A stretch of DNA of 64,000 bases. Source: Amycolatopsis nigrescens CSC17Ta-90. GTDB lineage: Bacteria > Actinomycetota > Actinomycetes > Mycobacteriales > Pseudonocardiaceae. The translations under genes and the position numbers were made by a program. Positions 42,093-50,796 of this stretch are shown one piece after another. The DNA lies in contig NZ_ARVW01000001.1 in the NCBI RefSeq assembly GCF_000384315.1, positions 5,952,157 through 6,016,156 of the forward strand. Direction: 5' to 3'. Numbering within the stretch: position 1 is the first letter of the stretch; each line of letters starts with the position of its first letter. The notes under the pieces are model-generated. The model ran no database searches, had not been told where the DNA came from, and saw only the letters and a list, made by a program, of their open reading frames with translations.

Positions 42093-43747
42093 CCCCGCCG
42101 GTTAACGCTCCGCAGGCGAAAACTCACGCGGAGTGGGAGGCGCGGGCCGATCTGGTGGTGCTCGGCAGCGGCGTCGCCGGGCTGACCGCGGCGCTGCACG
42201 CCCAGCGGCTCGGGCTGCGGGTACTGGTGGTCACCAAGGCGGCGGTCGAGGACGGCAACACGCGCTGGGCGCAGGGCGGCGTGGCGGTGGTGCTCGACGG
42301 CGAGCACGAAGAGGGCGATTCGGTGGCCAAGCACGCCGAGGACACCCTGACCGCGGGCGCTGGCCTGTGCGACGCGGACGCGGTGCGCGCGATCCTGGAC
42401 GGCGGCCCGGCCGCGGTGGCGGCCCTGCGGGCGCGTGGTGCGCGGTTCGACCAGGGGGCGGCCGGCGGTTCGCTCGCGCGGGCAAGGGAAGGCGGGCACA
42501 GTGCCTTCCGGGTGATCCACGCCGGCGGGGACGCCACCGGCGCCGAGGTCGAGCGCACCCTGGTCGCGGAGGCGACCGGGAACCGGCTGCCGGTGCTGGA
42601 GCGGCACATCGCGGTGGACGCGCTGCGTACCGCGCGCGGGGACGTCACCGGGGTGCTCGTGCTCGACCCCAACGGGGTGCCCGGCGTGCTGCGTGCGCCG
42701 GCCGTGCTGCTGGCCACCGGCGGGCTCGGGCAGCTCTACCAGGCCACCTCCAATCCGGAGATCGCCACCGGCGACGGGCTGGCACTGGCCCTGCGGGCCG
42801 GCGCGCAGGTCGCGGACGTGGAGTTCGTGCAGTTCCACCCGACCGTGCTCTACACCGAGGGGGCACGGGGGCGACGGCCGCTGGTCACCGAGGCGGTGCG
42901 CGGCGAGGGTGCCACGCTGCTGGACGCCACCGGGGCGCCGGTGATGCGCGGGGTGCACCCGCTCGGCGATCTGGCTCCCCGCGACGTGGTTTCGGCCGCG
43001 ATCACCCGCCGGATGGCGCTGGCCCCTGGCGGTATCGACGATCACGTTTTCCTCGACGGCACCGGTATAGCCGAATTCGCGGATCGTTTTCCGACCGTGC
43101 ACGCGGCCTGCGCCGCGATCGGGATAAACCCGGCACGCGATCCCATTCCGGTCACTCCGGCCGCGCACTTCGCCTGCGGCGGAGTGGTCACCGATATCGA
43201 CGGCCGGTCCGGAGTGCCCGGCCTTTACGCCGCCGGCGAAGTGGCAAGGACCGGGTTGCACGGGGCGAACCGGCTGGCGTCCAACAGCCTGCTGGAGGGC
43301 CTGGTGGTCGGGGCCAGGGTGGCCGCCGCGGTGGCCGCGGATCTGGCGGCCGGCCTGCTCGGGGACCCGAAACACGGTGCCGCGCCGGAACGTTCGACCG
43401 CCGCGGTGGCCGAACGCGACTCGCTGCAACGCGTGATGAGCCGGTACGCCGCGATCGGCCGGGACGCGGACGGGCTCGCGGTGGCCGGCTCGGTGCTCGA
43501 TTTGTCCACAAGGGACTGTGCGTTGTGGACGCAGTCCGCGGTGGAGGACGCAGCGCTGACCCTGGTCGCGCAGGCCATGGTGGCCGCGGCTGCGCGGCGG
43601 TCGGAGTCCCGTGGCTGCCATGTGCGGACCGACTTCCCCGGCCGCGACGACCTTGGCTGGCGGCGCAGCCAGCTGATCCGGCTGAGCCCGTCTGGCCAGC
43701 CGGTGCTCGCCGATCCGATCTCGACCACTGTGGAAGGAGCGGCATGA
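42089..43747 (+). CDS. nadB: L-aspartate oxidase
   Basis: 552 residues from GTG 42089, overlapping nadA by four bases. FAD-binding motif [16 protein letters not shown] is near residues 20-35. The succinate-dehydrogenase-like active site appears in [29 protein letters not shown] and [10 protein letters not shown]. It oxidises aspartate to iminoaspartate for NadA. Its stop overlaps the ATG of a 26-codon frame placed between nadB and nadC. Confidence 0.94.
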   Translation: MTPPVNAPQAKTHAEWEARADLVVLGSGVAGLTAALHAQRLGLRVLVVTKAAVEDGNTRWAQGGVAVVLDGEHEEGDSVAKHAEDTLTAGAGLCDADAVRAILDGGPAAVAALRARGARFDQGAAGGSLARAREGGHSAFRVIHAGGDATGAEVERTLVAEATGNRLPVLERHIAVDALRTARGDVTGVLVLDPNGVPGVLRAPAVLLATGGLGQLYQATSNPEIATGDGLALALRAGAQVADVEFVQFHPTVLYTEGARGRRPLVTEAVRGEGATLLDATGAPVMRGVHPLGDLAPRDVVSAAITRRMALAPGGIDDHVFLDGTGIAEFADRFPTVHAACAAIGINPARDPIPVTPAAHFACGGVVTDIDGRSGVPGLYAAGEVARTGLHGANRLASNSLLEGLVVGARVAAAVAADLAAGLLGDPKHGAAPERSTAAVAERDSLQRVMSRYAAIGRDADGLAVAGSVLDLSTRDCALWTQSAVEDAALTLVAQAMVAAAARRSESRGCHVRTDFPGRDDLGWRRSQLIRLSPSGQPVLADPISTTVEGAA

Positions 43748-43824
43748 GAATTTTGCGGCCGGTTCGCGGCACTCGAGACGACCACATCGCGGTTACGCGC
43801 GGACTCGCGGAAGGAGCGGCATGA
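43744..43824 (+). CDS. 26-codon linker ORF between nadB and nadC
   Basis: ATG 43744 overlaps the nadB stop and the TGA at 43822-43824 overlaps the nadC ATG (both ATGA). The product starts MRILRPVRG and ends RGLAEGAA, with no known fold. The 17 bases GGAAGGAGCGGCATGAG stand at both its start (43732-43748) and the nadC start (43809-43825), so the frame lies in a 77-bp unit flanked by duplicated ribosome site and start codon. It may pass ribosomes from nadB to nadC or be a harmless duplication relic. Confidence 0.45.
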   Translation: MRILRPVRGTRDDHIAVTRGLAEGAA

Positions 43825-44714
43825 GTGCACAGCTGGGGGCGGTGGCGCGCGAGGAGCTGACCGCCGCCGGACTCGACCTCGTCGACGTGCAGCGGGTGAT
43901 CGGCACCGCGCTGACCGAGGACCTGCGGTACGGGCCGGATGCGACCACCTTGGCCACGGTGGGCCAGGAGGCGGTCGCGCTGGCCGAGCTCACGCCGAGG
44001 GTGACCGGGGTGGTGGCCGGACTGCCGGTGGCGCTGGCCGTTTTCGACGCGGTGCTCGGGGACTCCTACGAGGTGCTCGGCCGCCGTGACGACGGCAGCA
44101 GGCTGATCGCCGGGGAACCGGCGCTGGTGCTGCGCGGCAGTGTGCGCGGGCTGCTGACTGCGGAGCGCACCGCGCTGAACCTGCTCTGCCACCTTTCCGG
44201 GGTCGCCACCACCACCGCGGCCTGGGTGTCCGAAGTGGACGGCACCGGGTGCGCGATCAGGGACTCCCGCAAGACCCTGCCGGGGCTGCGGCTGCTGCAG
44301 AAGTACGCGGTGCGGTGCGGCGGCGGGCGCAACCACCGGCTCGGCCTCGGTGACGCGGTGCTGATCAAGGACAACCACGTGGTGGCTGCCGGTTCGGTGA
44401 CCGCGGCGCTGCGGGCGGCCAGGGAACACGCGGCGGGCCTGGCGTGCGAGGTGGAGGTGGACGACCTCGGCCAGCTCGAAGAGGCGCTCGCGGCCGGTGC
44501 GGATGAGGTGCTGCTGGACAACTTCAGCCCGGAGCAGTGCGCGAAGGCGGTGCTCCGGCGGGACGAGATCGCGCCGAAGACCAGGCTGGAGGCCTCCGGC
44601 GGATTGAAGATCGAAAACGCGCGGCGCTACGCCGAATCGGGAGTGGACTATCTGTCCGTCGGCGGGCTGACGCATTCGGCCGCGAGTTTGGATCTCGGCA
44701 TGGATTTGCGCTGA
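43821..44714 (+). CDS. nadC: Nicotinate-nucleotide pyrophosphorylase (quinolinate PRTase)
   Basis: 297 residues. It converts quinolinate and PRPP to nicotinate mononucleotide. Signatures are TAERTALNLLCHLSGVAT, RDSRKTLPGLRLLQKYAV (cut), GGGRNHRLGLGDAVLIKDNH and the EVEVDDLGQLEEAL / VLLDNF acidic sites. ATG 43821 follows AAGGAGCGGC. Last gene of nadABC. Confidence 0.95.
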   Translation: MSAQLGAVAREELTAAGLDLVDVQRVIGTALTEDLRYGPDATTLATVGQEAVALAELTPRVTGVVAGLPVALAVFDAVLGDSYEVLGRRDDGSRLIAGEPALVLRGSVRGLLTAERTALNLLCHLSGVATTTAAWVSEVDGTGCAIRDSRKTLPGLRLLQKYAVRCGGGRNHRLGLGDAVLIKDNHVVAAGSVTAALRAAREHAAGLACEVEVDDLGQLEEALAAGADEVLLDNFSPEQCAKAVLRRDEIAPKTRLEASGGLKIENARRYAESGVDYLSVGGLTHSAASLDLGMDLR

Positions 44715-44809
44715 TCACCCGGTGATCTACGCTGACCACTCGGTCAGTGGTTGTCCTGCCGCTTCCTGTTTTGCTAAAAGGTACAGGCCGGAAGGGGGAG
44801 GAGGAATTC

Positions 44810-46144
44810 ATGTCGGAGTCGGGGGAGCGCGGGCCGGAAACCCCATTCCTGGTGGCGCTGATGCGCCAGGGCGCGCCCGTTCTCGCGACGACCCCAGACG
44901 AAATGCCGGACGAGGTCGACGATCCCACCCCGGTGCCGGCGGCGCGGCGGATGAAGGCGCTGGCCGCCACCGACGGCGCCGCGCCGCGCGACCCGCTGAT
45001 GGTGCGGGCGACCCGGTACGCGGTGCTGCTTCCGCTGGCCTACCGGATCTTCCTGCTGCCGGTGGTCGGAGTGTGGCTGCTGGTGGCGCACGGCTGGGCT
45101 CCGGTTGGCGTGGCGGTGGTGGTGGCCGTGCTGGGGCTGCTCGCCAACCTGCTGGCCGCGCTCTGGGTGCTGCGCGTGCCGGACCGCCGCGGCCGGCTCA
45201 CCCGTCTGCTGCTCTACGGCGACCTTGTGTTCGCGCTGCTGACGAACGTGCTGGTCAGCGCGATGGTGTCGAGTGCGCTGTACGCCGACGCGACCTGGGT
45301 GCCGTGGATCTACCTCAGCGGCACGGTGGCCCTGTGGACGGTCTGTCGCGGGGTGCCGTGGGGGCTGCTGGTGGTGGCGCTCAGCGTGCCGCTGCAGGTG
45401 TTGATGCTGCTGGTCGCCGAGCTGCCCTCGTTCGGCGCGGCGGAGCTGGCCGGGGCGCTGGGCGGCACCGGGGCGCTGGTGGCCGCGCTGGTCACCGCGG
45501 TCGGCGCGCTGCTGCTGATCGGCCTCGGCACCCGGCTCGCGCTGGCCATCGGGCTGCGGCGTGGGCGGGCGGTGGAGCGGGCCGCGTCCGACCGCACCAC
45601 GCACGACACCGTGCTGCAGGTGCTCGAAGCGATGGCGATGACCACGGCCGAGGACGTGCTCTCCCCGGCCGACCAGCTGGCGAAGGTGCGCGGGATGGCC
45701 AGGGCGCAGGCCAACGACCTCCGGCGCGGGCTGGACTCCTCGCAGGACGACGCCGCGCCGGACGGGCTCGGCGAGGAGCTGGCCGCACTGGCCACCGAGA
45801 TGGCCCGCGATGGTCTGCGCGCCCAGCTGGTGATGGCCGATCTCGATGACGACCTGCTGTCCGAGGTGCGCCGGATCGCGGTCCGGGACGCGGTGCGCGA
45901 GGCGCTGCGCAACACGCTCAAGCATGCCGGTACCCGTCAGGTGGTGGTGCGGCTGGAAGAACGCGACGGCGGGGTCGCGGTGATCGCCAGGGACCACGGG
46001 GTCGGCTACGACGAGCACGAGCGCCCGCCCGGCTTCGGGGTGAGCAACTCGATGAAGGCCAGGCTGGCCGAGGTCGGCGGCCACTGCACCCTCGAGTCCC
46101 GTCCCGGCCACGGCACCAAGGTCACCCTCTGGGTCCCGCGCTGA
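44810..46144 (+). CDS. NarL-type sensor histidine kinase, orphan
   Basis: 444 residues from ATG 44810, with GGGAGGAGG upstream. A hydrophilic N-terminus (about 1-68) is followed by five or six membrane helices (about 70-245). The HisKA_3 motif DRTTHDTVLQVLEAM places the phospho-His at 265. The HATPase domain has the N-box EALRNTLKHAG (Asn368), DHGVGYD and GFGVSNSM. There is no sizeable sensor loop outside the membrane, so the signal may be sensed within it. No response regulator is adjacent; the nearest NarL-type one starts at 54757. Confidence 0.85.
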   Translation: MSESGERGPETPFLVALMRQGAPVLATTPDEMPDEVDDPTPVPAARRMKALAATDGAAPRDPLMVRATRYAVLLPLAYRIFLLPVVGVWLLVAHGWAPVGVAVVVAVLGLLANLLAALWVLRVPDRRGRLTRLLLYGDLVFALLTNVLVSAMVSSALYADATWVPWIYLSGTVALWTVCRGVPWGLLVVALSVPLQVLMLLVAELPSFGAAELAGALGGTGALVAALVTAVGALLLIGLGTRLALAIGLRRGRAVERAASDRTTHDTVLQVLEAMAMTTAEDVLSPADQLAKVRGMARAQANDLRRGLDSSQDDAAPDGLGEELAALATEMARDGLRAQLVMADLDDDLLSEVRRIAVRDAVREALRNTLKHAGTRQVVVRLEERDGGVAVIARDHGVGYDEHERPPGFGVSNSMKARLAEVGGHCTLESRPGHGTKVTLWVPR

Positions 46145-46145
46145 C

Positions 46146-46619
46146 CTAGCTGTCCTGGCCGGGAGCTACCCCGGGCAGGTGCGAGTTGGTGCGGCGGACC
46201 AGGTCGGCGAGGGCGGGGACCTCGATGACGGTGCGGCCCGCGGCGGAGAGGGTTTCCGCGCCGACGCAGTCCACGAACAACGCGGGCTCGCGCCAGGCGA
46301 ACACGATCCGCCCGATACCGGCGTCCAGGATCAGCCGCGTGCAGGTCAGCGGCCGGGAAGCCCTGGTGCTGCACGGTTCCAGCGAGCTGTAGATGGTCGC
46401 AGCCGGCAGTCGGGGGTCGCCGGGCGGCAGTTTGGCGATGGCGGCCTCTTCGGCGTGGTCGTGCGGGTCGGTCTCCCCGGAGTAGCCGGTGGCCAGCACC
46501 GCGCCCTCCGCGTCGGTGATCACCGCGCCGACCCGGAAGGTGGCCGAGGGCGGGCAGTTCTCGGCGAGCTCGATCGCCTCGCGCAGCCGGTCGAGGTCCC
46601 TTGCGGTCGCTTCGGTCAT
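46146..46619 (-). CDS. RibD-like cytidine/pyrimidine deaminase (separate deaminase half)
   Basis: 157 residues. The zinc deaminase motifs are HAEEAAIAK (His55, Glu57) and LEPCSTRASRPLTC (Cys83, Cys93). The sequence resembles the N-terminal deaminase half of RibD, which deaminates diaminohydroxyphosphoribosylaminopyrimidine in riboflavin synthesis. ATG 46619 overlaps the stop of the upstream reductase gene by four bases. No other rib genes are present, so a role outside riboflavin synthesis is possible. Confidence 0.83.
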   Translation of the reverse strand: MTEATARDLDRLREAIELAENCPPSATFRVGAVITDAEGAVLATGYSGETDPHDHAEEAAIAKLPPGDPRLPAATIYSSLEPCSTRASRPLTCTRLILDAGIGRIVFAWREPALFVDCVGAETLSAAGRTVIEVPALADLVRRTNSHLPGVAPGQDS

Positions 46620-47296
46620 GTCGTGCTCCGCCTCTGGTAGCGCAGCAGGGCGACGTCGCCGAGCTGCCGGGTTTCGTTGAGCGCCAAGGGATTCTCCGGC
46701 CCGTGCGGGAACAGTCCGGAGTGGACGAACCGCGGCGCGGCGTGGTCGCCGACGAAGAACGGCGCGATGACAAGGTGCAGCTCGTCGACCACGTCGTGGG
46801 TGAGGAACAGGGTGTGCATGGTGCTGCCGCCCTCGACCAGCAGCCGGCGCACGCCGCGCGCGCTCAGATCGGCCAGCACCAGGTGCAAGTCGAAGGGATC
46901 GTCCGCAGCGAGCACGGTCGCCGCCCGCCCGAGCCGGGCCGCCGTGCCCGGCACGCTGCCGGTCGGCGCGTACACCAGTTTCTCCGTTTCCCCGGCGCTG
47001 AAGAACTTCGCGGCCGGGTCCAGTTCGCCGTCGATGGTGCAGGTGACCTTCAGCGGGGTCGGCGGCAGCCCGCGCTCCGCCCGTTCCCTGCGGCGGCGGT
47101 CGGAGCGGACCAGCAGCCTGGGGTCGTCGGCCCGGATGGTGTTCGCACCGACCAGGATCGCGTCCACGCTCGCGCGCACCTCGTCCACCCGGTCGAAATC
47201 CTCGTCGTTGGACAGCAGCAGGCGCTTCGCGCTCGTGTCGTCGAGGTAGCCGTCCAAGGACATGGCGGCCGAGAGCAGTACGTACGGGCGGTTCAC
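46616..47296 (-). CDS. RibD C-terminal-type pyrimidine reductase
   Basis: 226 residues from GTG 47296. The start VNRPYVLLSAAMSLDGYL and the motifs VDAILVGANTIRADDPRLLV (20), VRRLLVEGGSTMHTLFL and DELHLVIAPFFVG define the RibD_C/dihydrofolate-reductase-like fold, which uses NADPH. It is translationally coupled to the deaminase gene. Together the two genes equal one RibD polypeptide, but split and in reversed order (reductase first). Confidence 0.85.
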   Translation of the reverse strand: MNRPYVLLSAAMSLDGYLDDTSAKRLLLSNDEDFDRVDEVRASVDAILVGANTIRADDPRLLVRSDRRRRERAERGLPPTPLKVTCTIDGELDPAAKFFSAGETEKLVYAPTGSVPGTAARLGRAATVLAADDPFDLHLVLADLSARGVRRLLVEGGSTMHTLFLTHDVVDELHLVIAPFFVGDHAAPRFVHSGLFPHGPENPLALNETRQLGDVALLRYQRRSTT

Positions 47297-47315
47297 GCCA
47301 CGGAGTCTGCCAGCG

Positions 47316-47699
47316 TCAGCGGCCTTCCGCCGGGACGCATTTCGTGGAGCCGACGATCGCCACCTCACCGGTGCGCCGCCCGACGTGCACGTTGAGATGC
47401 GCGCCCCGCCTGCTGAACCGCAGCACCAGTTCCTCCTGGCCGCTGCGGTCCACCGAGACCCAGCCGGCCCGCTCCAGTTTCGGCAGCACGGACCGGATCA
47501 GCCGCTCGCCGGCGTCGGTGCTGGTCTCCAGGCGCACCCCGTACTGCCAGCTGACCAGCCTGCCGGGCTGCGCGGGATCGCAGTCGAGGTCGCCGTCCAC
47601 GGTGTGCGCGGCACCGGCGCCGAAGAAGCCGGCCACCTGGTCCACCACCCGCCGCAGCTCGGTCGCCAGCAACTCCAGCTCCGGGTGGTCGATCAGCAC
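47316..47699 (-). CDS. Hypothetical protein, 127 aa
   Basis: GTG 47699 is preceded by GGGGAGGGGG. The product starts VLIDHPELELLATELRRVVD, is soluble and mixed alpha/beta, and has a strand-rich half ending in HLNVHVGRRTGEVAIVG. The early Gly/Ala and Cys (FFGAGAAHTVDGDLDCDPAQ) and GSTKCVP near the end give two cysteines. I do not recognise the family. It lies 19 bases upstream of the reductase gene on the same strand and may belong to that operon. Confidence 0.62.
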   Translation of the reverse strand: MLIDHPELELLATELRRVVDQVAGFFGAGAAHTVDGDLDCDPAQPGRLVSWQYGVRLETSTDAGERLIRSVLPKLERAGWVSVDRSGQEELVLRFSRRGAHLNVHVGRRTGEVAIVGSTKCVPAEGR

Positions 47700-47732
47700 T
47701 GGAGTACGCCCCCTCCCCGGGTTCCCCGAGCC

Positions 47733-47774
47733 GGTTGACCGGTTCGGGCGGGGGACGTCCCGAACCGGTCAACC
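47733..47774. promoter_or_regulatory. 16-bp-arm inverted repeat in a divergent promoter region
   Basis: GGTTGACCGGTTCGGG, ten bases, and its exact complement. It lies 33 bases upstream of GTG 47699 and 208 bases before the divergent membrane protein gene. It contains ACCGGT on each arm. It could be an operator or a stem in the leader of the 47316-47699 gene. Confidence 0.5.
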
Positions 47775-47866
47775 GACGTTCTGGTCGCGGCCGGGGCCGC
47801 GAAGTAGGCCGGTCTTCCTGCGACAACTGGTGATTACACGGTAGAAAGTGACAGCTGGCCGTCAAA

Positions 47867-47896
47867 CGGCACAAGTGCCGGTTTCACTGACGGCAC
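47867..47896. promoter_or_regulatory. Three alternating CGGCAC/GTGCCG half-sites
   Basis: CGGCAC-AA-GTGCCG (47867-47880) is followed ten bases later by another CGGCAC (47891-47896). The array lies in the gap upstream of the membrane protein gene at 47983 and looks like a repressor site. Confidence 0.4.
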
Positions 47897-47982
47897 TATT
47901 ACCCACGCTGGGGCTGGCCCTACCGCCGTTCCGGGGGCGAGCGCCAGTGTTCGGCCCCGCGTTTCCGGCGACGCTTGCGGTC

Positions 47983-48984
47983 ATGCTCGCTGACAAAATC
48001 GCTGGTAGTGCCGTACGGGTGCGGCTGCATCGCCCGTTGCTGATCACCGCGGCCGGGCTGGCCGTGCTGTGCCTGGTCTCGGCAGGTGGCCTGATCTTCG
48101 ACGACCGGGAACTGCTCGGCGCGCCGATCTGGCTGAAGGCCTTCAAGTTCACCATCTCCATCGCGATCTACCTGGTGACCCTGGCCTGGCTGATCTCCTT
48201 GCTGCCCAAGGGCAGGAAGGTCGCCTGGTGGGCGGGCACCGGGGTGGCGCTCGGTCTCGGCCTTGACATGGCGCTGCTCGTCTACCAGATGATCGTGCGC
48301 GGCCGGCGGCTGCACTTCAACCTGGTGGAAGAGACCGACCAGACGATCCACAACCTGCTGGCCACCGGCGCGTACGGCAGCATGCTCGCCGCCGTCGTGC
48401 TCGCGCTGCTGCTCACCTTCCAGCGGTTGCCGGACAAGGGACAGGCCGCCGCGGTGCGCGCCGGGCTCGGCATCGCGCTGGTCGGCATGGCGGTGGCGAC
48501 CTTCATGTTCACGCCCAACGCGGAACAGGAGGCGATGCTCGAAGCCGGCCAGGACCCCGGCATCGTCGGGGCGCACGCGGTCGGTGTGCCGGACGGCGGT
48601 CCCGGCCTGCCGCTGCTCGGCTGGAGCACCGAGGCCGGCGACCTGCGCGTGCCGCATTTCGTCGGGCTGCACGCCTTGCAGGCGCTGCCGTTGCTGCTGC
48701 TCGGGCTCGGCCTGCTGGCCAGGCGGTTCCCGGTGCTGGGCTCGCCGCTGGTGCGCCGCGACCTGATCCGGGTCGCCGGGGGCGGTTACCTCAGCCTGGT
48801 CCTGCTGCTCACCTGGCAGGCGTTGCGGGGCCAGTCGCTGATCCATCCGGACGCCACCACGCTGGTCGCCTTCGTCGGGGTGCTGGCCTTGGTAGGCGCG
48901 GGTACCGCGTTCGTGCTGCGACGCGCAGCCGTGCGACCGCCGGTCACCGCGGAGCCGGAGCGGGTGCCGGTGGTCGGCGGCTGA
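47983..48984 (+). CDS. Polytopic membrane protein of unknown function
   Basis: 333 residues from ATG 47983. About eight hydrophobic helices are spread along the chain (about 20-38, 50-70, 78-98, 125-148, 160-178, 225-248, 262-282, 295-315). The loop FDDRELLGAPIWLKAFKFTI and FNLVEETDQTIHNLLATG are the most distinctive parts. A region rich in Gly/Pro (QDPGIVGAHAVGVPDGGPG, about 185-208) faces outside. I do not recognise a functional family. The start lacks a strong Shine-Dalgarno, so the exact N-terminus is open. Confidence 0.65.
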   Translation: MLADKIAGSAVRVRLHRPLLITAAGLAVLCLVSAGGLIFDDRELLGAPIWLKAFKFTISIAIYLVTLAWLISLLPKGRKVAWWAGTGVALGLGLDMALLVYQMIVRGRRLHFNLVEETDQTIHNLLATGAYGSMLAAVVLALLLTFQRLPDKGQAAAVRAGLGIALVGMAVATFMFTPNAEQEAMLEAGQDPGIVGAHAVGVPDGGPGLPLLGWSTEAGDLRVPHFVGLHALQALPLLLLGLGLLARRFPVLGSPLVRRDLIRVAGGGYLSLVLLLTWQALRGQSLIHPDATTLVAFVGVLALVGAGTAFVLRRAAVRPPVTAEPERVPVVGG

Positions 48985-49059
48985 TTCCGTATCGCGGACC
49001 CTTTTGACAAGCACGAGCAACGGCTGCCTGAATTGCCTTGTGCGGAAGGGGGTCGTGGG

Positions 49060-50247
49060 TTGACGACCTTGTTGCCGGTGCCCGCCGGAGGTGCCCTGCG
49101 GGCACCAGGGGTTCGTGAGTCGAACGCGGCCGCGGTGCTCGCCGCGGCCAGGCTGGCCGGTCCGCTGTCCCGCGCGTCCATCGCCGCGCGCACCGAGCTG
49201 AGCATGCCGACGGTGAGCAGACAGGTCGCCGCGCTGGTGGAGGCCGGCCTGCTGCACGAGCTGCCCGAACTGGCCACGGCCGGCTCGATCGGCAGGCCGC
49301 GGGTGCCGGTGGACGTCAACGACAGGGTCATCGCCGCCTGCGGGGTGCACGTCGGGGTCAGCACGACCACCTACGGGCTCGCCGACCTGCGCGGCAGGCT
49401 GCTCGACAGCGAGCGCGTCGCCACCCCGGCCGGCCCACCGGGGGAGGCGTTCGCCCAGTTGGCCGGCCGGATCCGGGCCTTCCTGCGCCGCTGGTCGGAC
49501 CGCCGGGTGGTCGGCATCGGCCTCGCCACCGGCGGCCGGGTCGACGCGGTCAACGGGCTGCTGGACCACGACCGGCTCGGCTGGCGGCGGGTACCCGCCC
49601 GCGAGCTGCTGGCCTCGGCCACCGGGCTGCCGGTGCACCTGGACGGGCATGTGCCCGCGATGGCCACCGCGGAACTGCTCTTCGGGCCGTGGAACCAGCC
49701 GCGGAGCCTGTTGTACTTCTACGCCAGGCAGGTGGTCGGCATCGCGCTGGCGATGGACGGCAGGCTGCACCGCGGTCCCGGCCCGGACGGCAGTGTCGCG
49801 CATCTGCCGGTCGGCGGCGACGAGCCCTGTCCCTGCGGCCGGACCGGCTGCCTTGAGGTGACAGTCGCCGAGGAAACCGTGGTGCGCAAGGCTTTCCAGG
49901 CCGGGGTGATCCCCGAGCCGCGGATCTCGATGCTGCAGGCCGCCGCGGACGCCGGGGAGCCGGAGGCGGTACGGCTGCTCGACGAGCGGGCGAACACGCT
50001 GGGCCGGGCGGTGGCCATGCTGCGCGACATCGTCAACCCGGACCTGATCGTGCTCGGCGGCCAGGCCGTCACCGACTCGCCAAGCCGGTTCGGCGAGCTG
50101 CTGCGCGGTTTCGCCGGGCGCACCGCGCTGCCGGGCACCGACCTGGTCACGGTGACCCGGTTCGGCCAGGACGTGCAGGCCATCGCCGCCTGCACCGGCG
50201 TGCTTCGCCAGCTCTACGACTATCCCTTCGGCACCCTGGCCTCGTGA
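49060..50247 (+). CDS. ROK-family transcriptional regulator
   Basis: 395 residues from TTG 49060, with GGAAGGGGG seven bases upstream; other TTG codons lie at 49069 and 49072. The N-terminal winged helix (SRASIAARTELSMPTVSRQV, about 35-60) precedes a ROK sugar-kinase-like domain with VVGIGLATGGRVD and the zinc motif CPCGRTGCLEV. The kinase Asp region reads VHLDGHVPAMATAELLFG, where active kinases have ENDAN, so this is a regulator. A TTGACA lies at 49004-49009. Its sugar ligand and targets are not evident. The stop lies inside a 42-bp palindrome. Confidence 0.87.
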   Translation: MTTLLPVPAGGALRAPGVRESNAAAVLAAARLAGPLSRASIAARTELSMPTVSRQVAALVEAGLLHELPELATAGSIGRPRVPVDVNDRVIAACGVHVGVSTTTYGLADLRGRLLDSERVATPAGPPGEAFAQLAGRIRAFLRRWSDRRVVGIGLATGGRVDAVNGLLDHDRLGWRRVPARELLASATGLPVHLDGHVPAMATAELLFGPWNQPRSLLYFYARQVVGIALAMDGRLHRGPGPDGSVAHLPVGGDEPCPCGRTGCLEVTVAEETVVRKAFQAGVIPEPRISMLQAAADAGEPEAVRLLDERANTLGRAVAMLRDIVNPDLIVLGGQAVTDSPSRFGELLRGFAGRTALPGTDLVTVTRFGQDVQAIAACTGVLRQLYDYPFGTLAS

Positions 50248-50284
50248 GTGAAAAGTGTTGCTGCAGCAACACTTTTCACTCACG
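50243..50284. repeat. 42-bp perfect palindrome, copy 1 (family B)
   Basis: CGTGAGTGAAAAGTGTTGCTG followed directly by its exact complement (arms of 21). It contains the stop codons of both convergent genes: TGA 50245-50247 (ROK) and TCA 50280-50282 (MarR). A related copy with the same outer arms is at 63703-63744. It probably works as a shared terminator. Confidence 0.88.
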
Positions 50285-50723
50285 ACCGGGAATAGCCGGT
50301 GGTGATCCGGTTCAGCGTGGCGTGCAGTTCGTCGTAGCCGCCGCGGCCGAGCAGCCGGACCAGCCGTCGCTCGATCTCGGCGATGGCGTCGGAAGCCGCT
50401 TCCAGCGCGGAGTGGCCGCGTTCGGTGAACACGATGAGCTTGGCCCGCCGGTCGCTCGGATCGGGCACCCGCCGCAGATAGCCGAGCCGTTCCAGGTCGT
50501 CCACCAGCTCGCCCATCGCCTGCGGGGTCATCACCGCCTTCTCGGCTAGCCTGGTCAGCCGGATGCCTTCGCGCTCCATGTTCACCAGCACCGTGGCGTG
50601 CGCCGGGCGGGTGCGCGGGTCGAGCTCCCTGGTCGCCGAGTTGATCACTTCGGCGAGCCGGAGGTGGGCCTGGAACAGCAGGGCGGCGGTGTTGTGTGCC
50701 GCTTCTGGGGGCTTGTCCGACAC
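50280..50723 (-). CDS. MarR-family transcriptional regulator
   Basis: 147 residues from GTG 50723, with GGAGGAGG upstream. The winged helix includes LTRLAEKAVMTPQAMGELVD and the wing RRVPDPSDRRAKLIVFT, with the conserved D-x-R of MarR proteins. Flanking helices form the dimer. It is divergent from an MDMPI enzyme gene, and a 19-bp palindrome lies between them. Confidence 0.9.
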   Translation of the reverse strand: MSDKPPEAAHNTAALLFQAHLRLAEVINSATRELDPRTRPAHATVLVNMEREGIRLTRLAEKAVMTPQAMGELVDDLERLGYLRRVPDPSDRRAKLIVFTERGHSALEAASDAIAEIERRLVRLLGRGGYDELHATLNRITTGYSRS

Positions 50724-50756
50724 ACGCCCTCCTCCGTACTCTCTCAGGAAGCTTTA

Positions 50757-50775
50757 TATTCAGGGTACCTGAATA
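50757..50775. promoter_or_regulatory. MarR operator candidate
   Basis: TATTCAGG-GTA-CCTGAATA, a perfect 8-base inverted repeat in the 73-bp divergent gap. TAGCCT (50774-50779) at its right edge is a possible -10 for the MDMPI gene, and AATATA on the other strand a possible -10 for marR. Confidence 0.6.
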
Positions 50776-50796
50776 GCCTGCGGGGAGGGAGATGTC

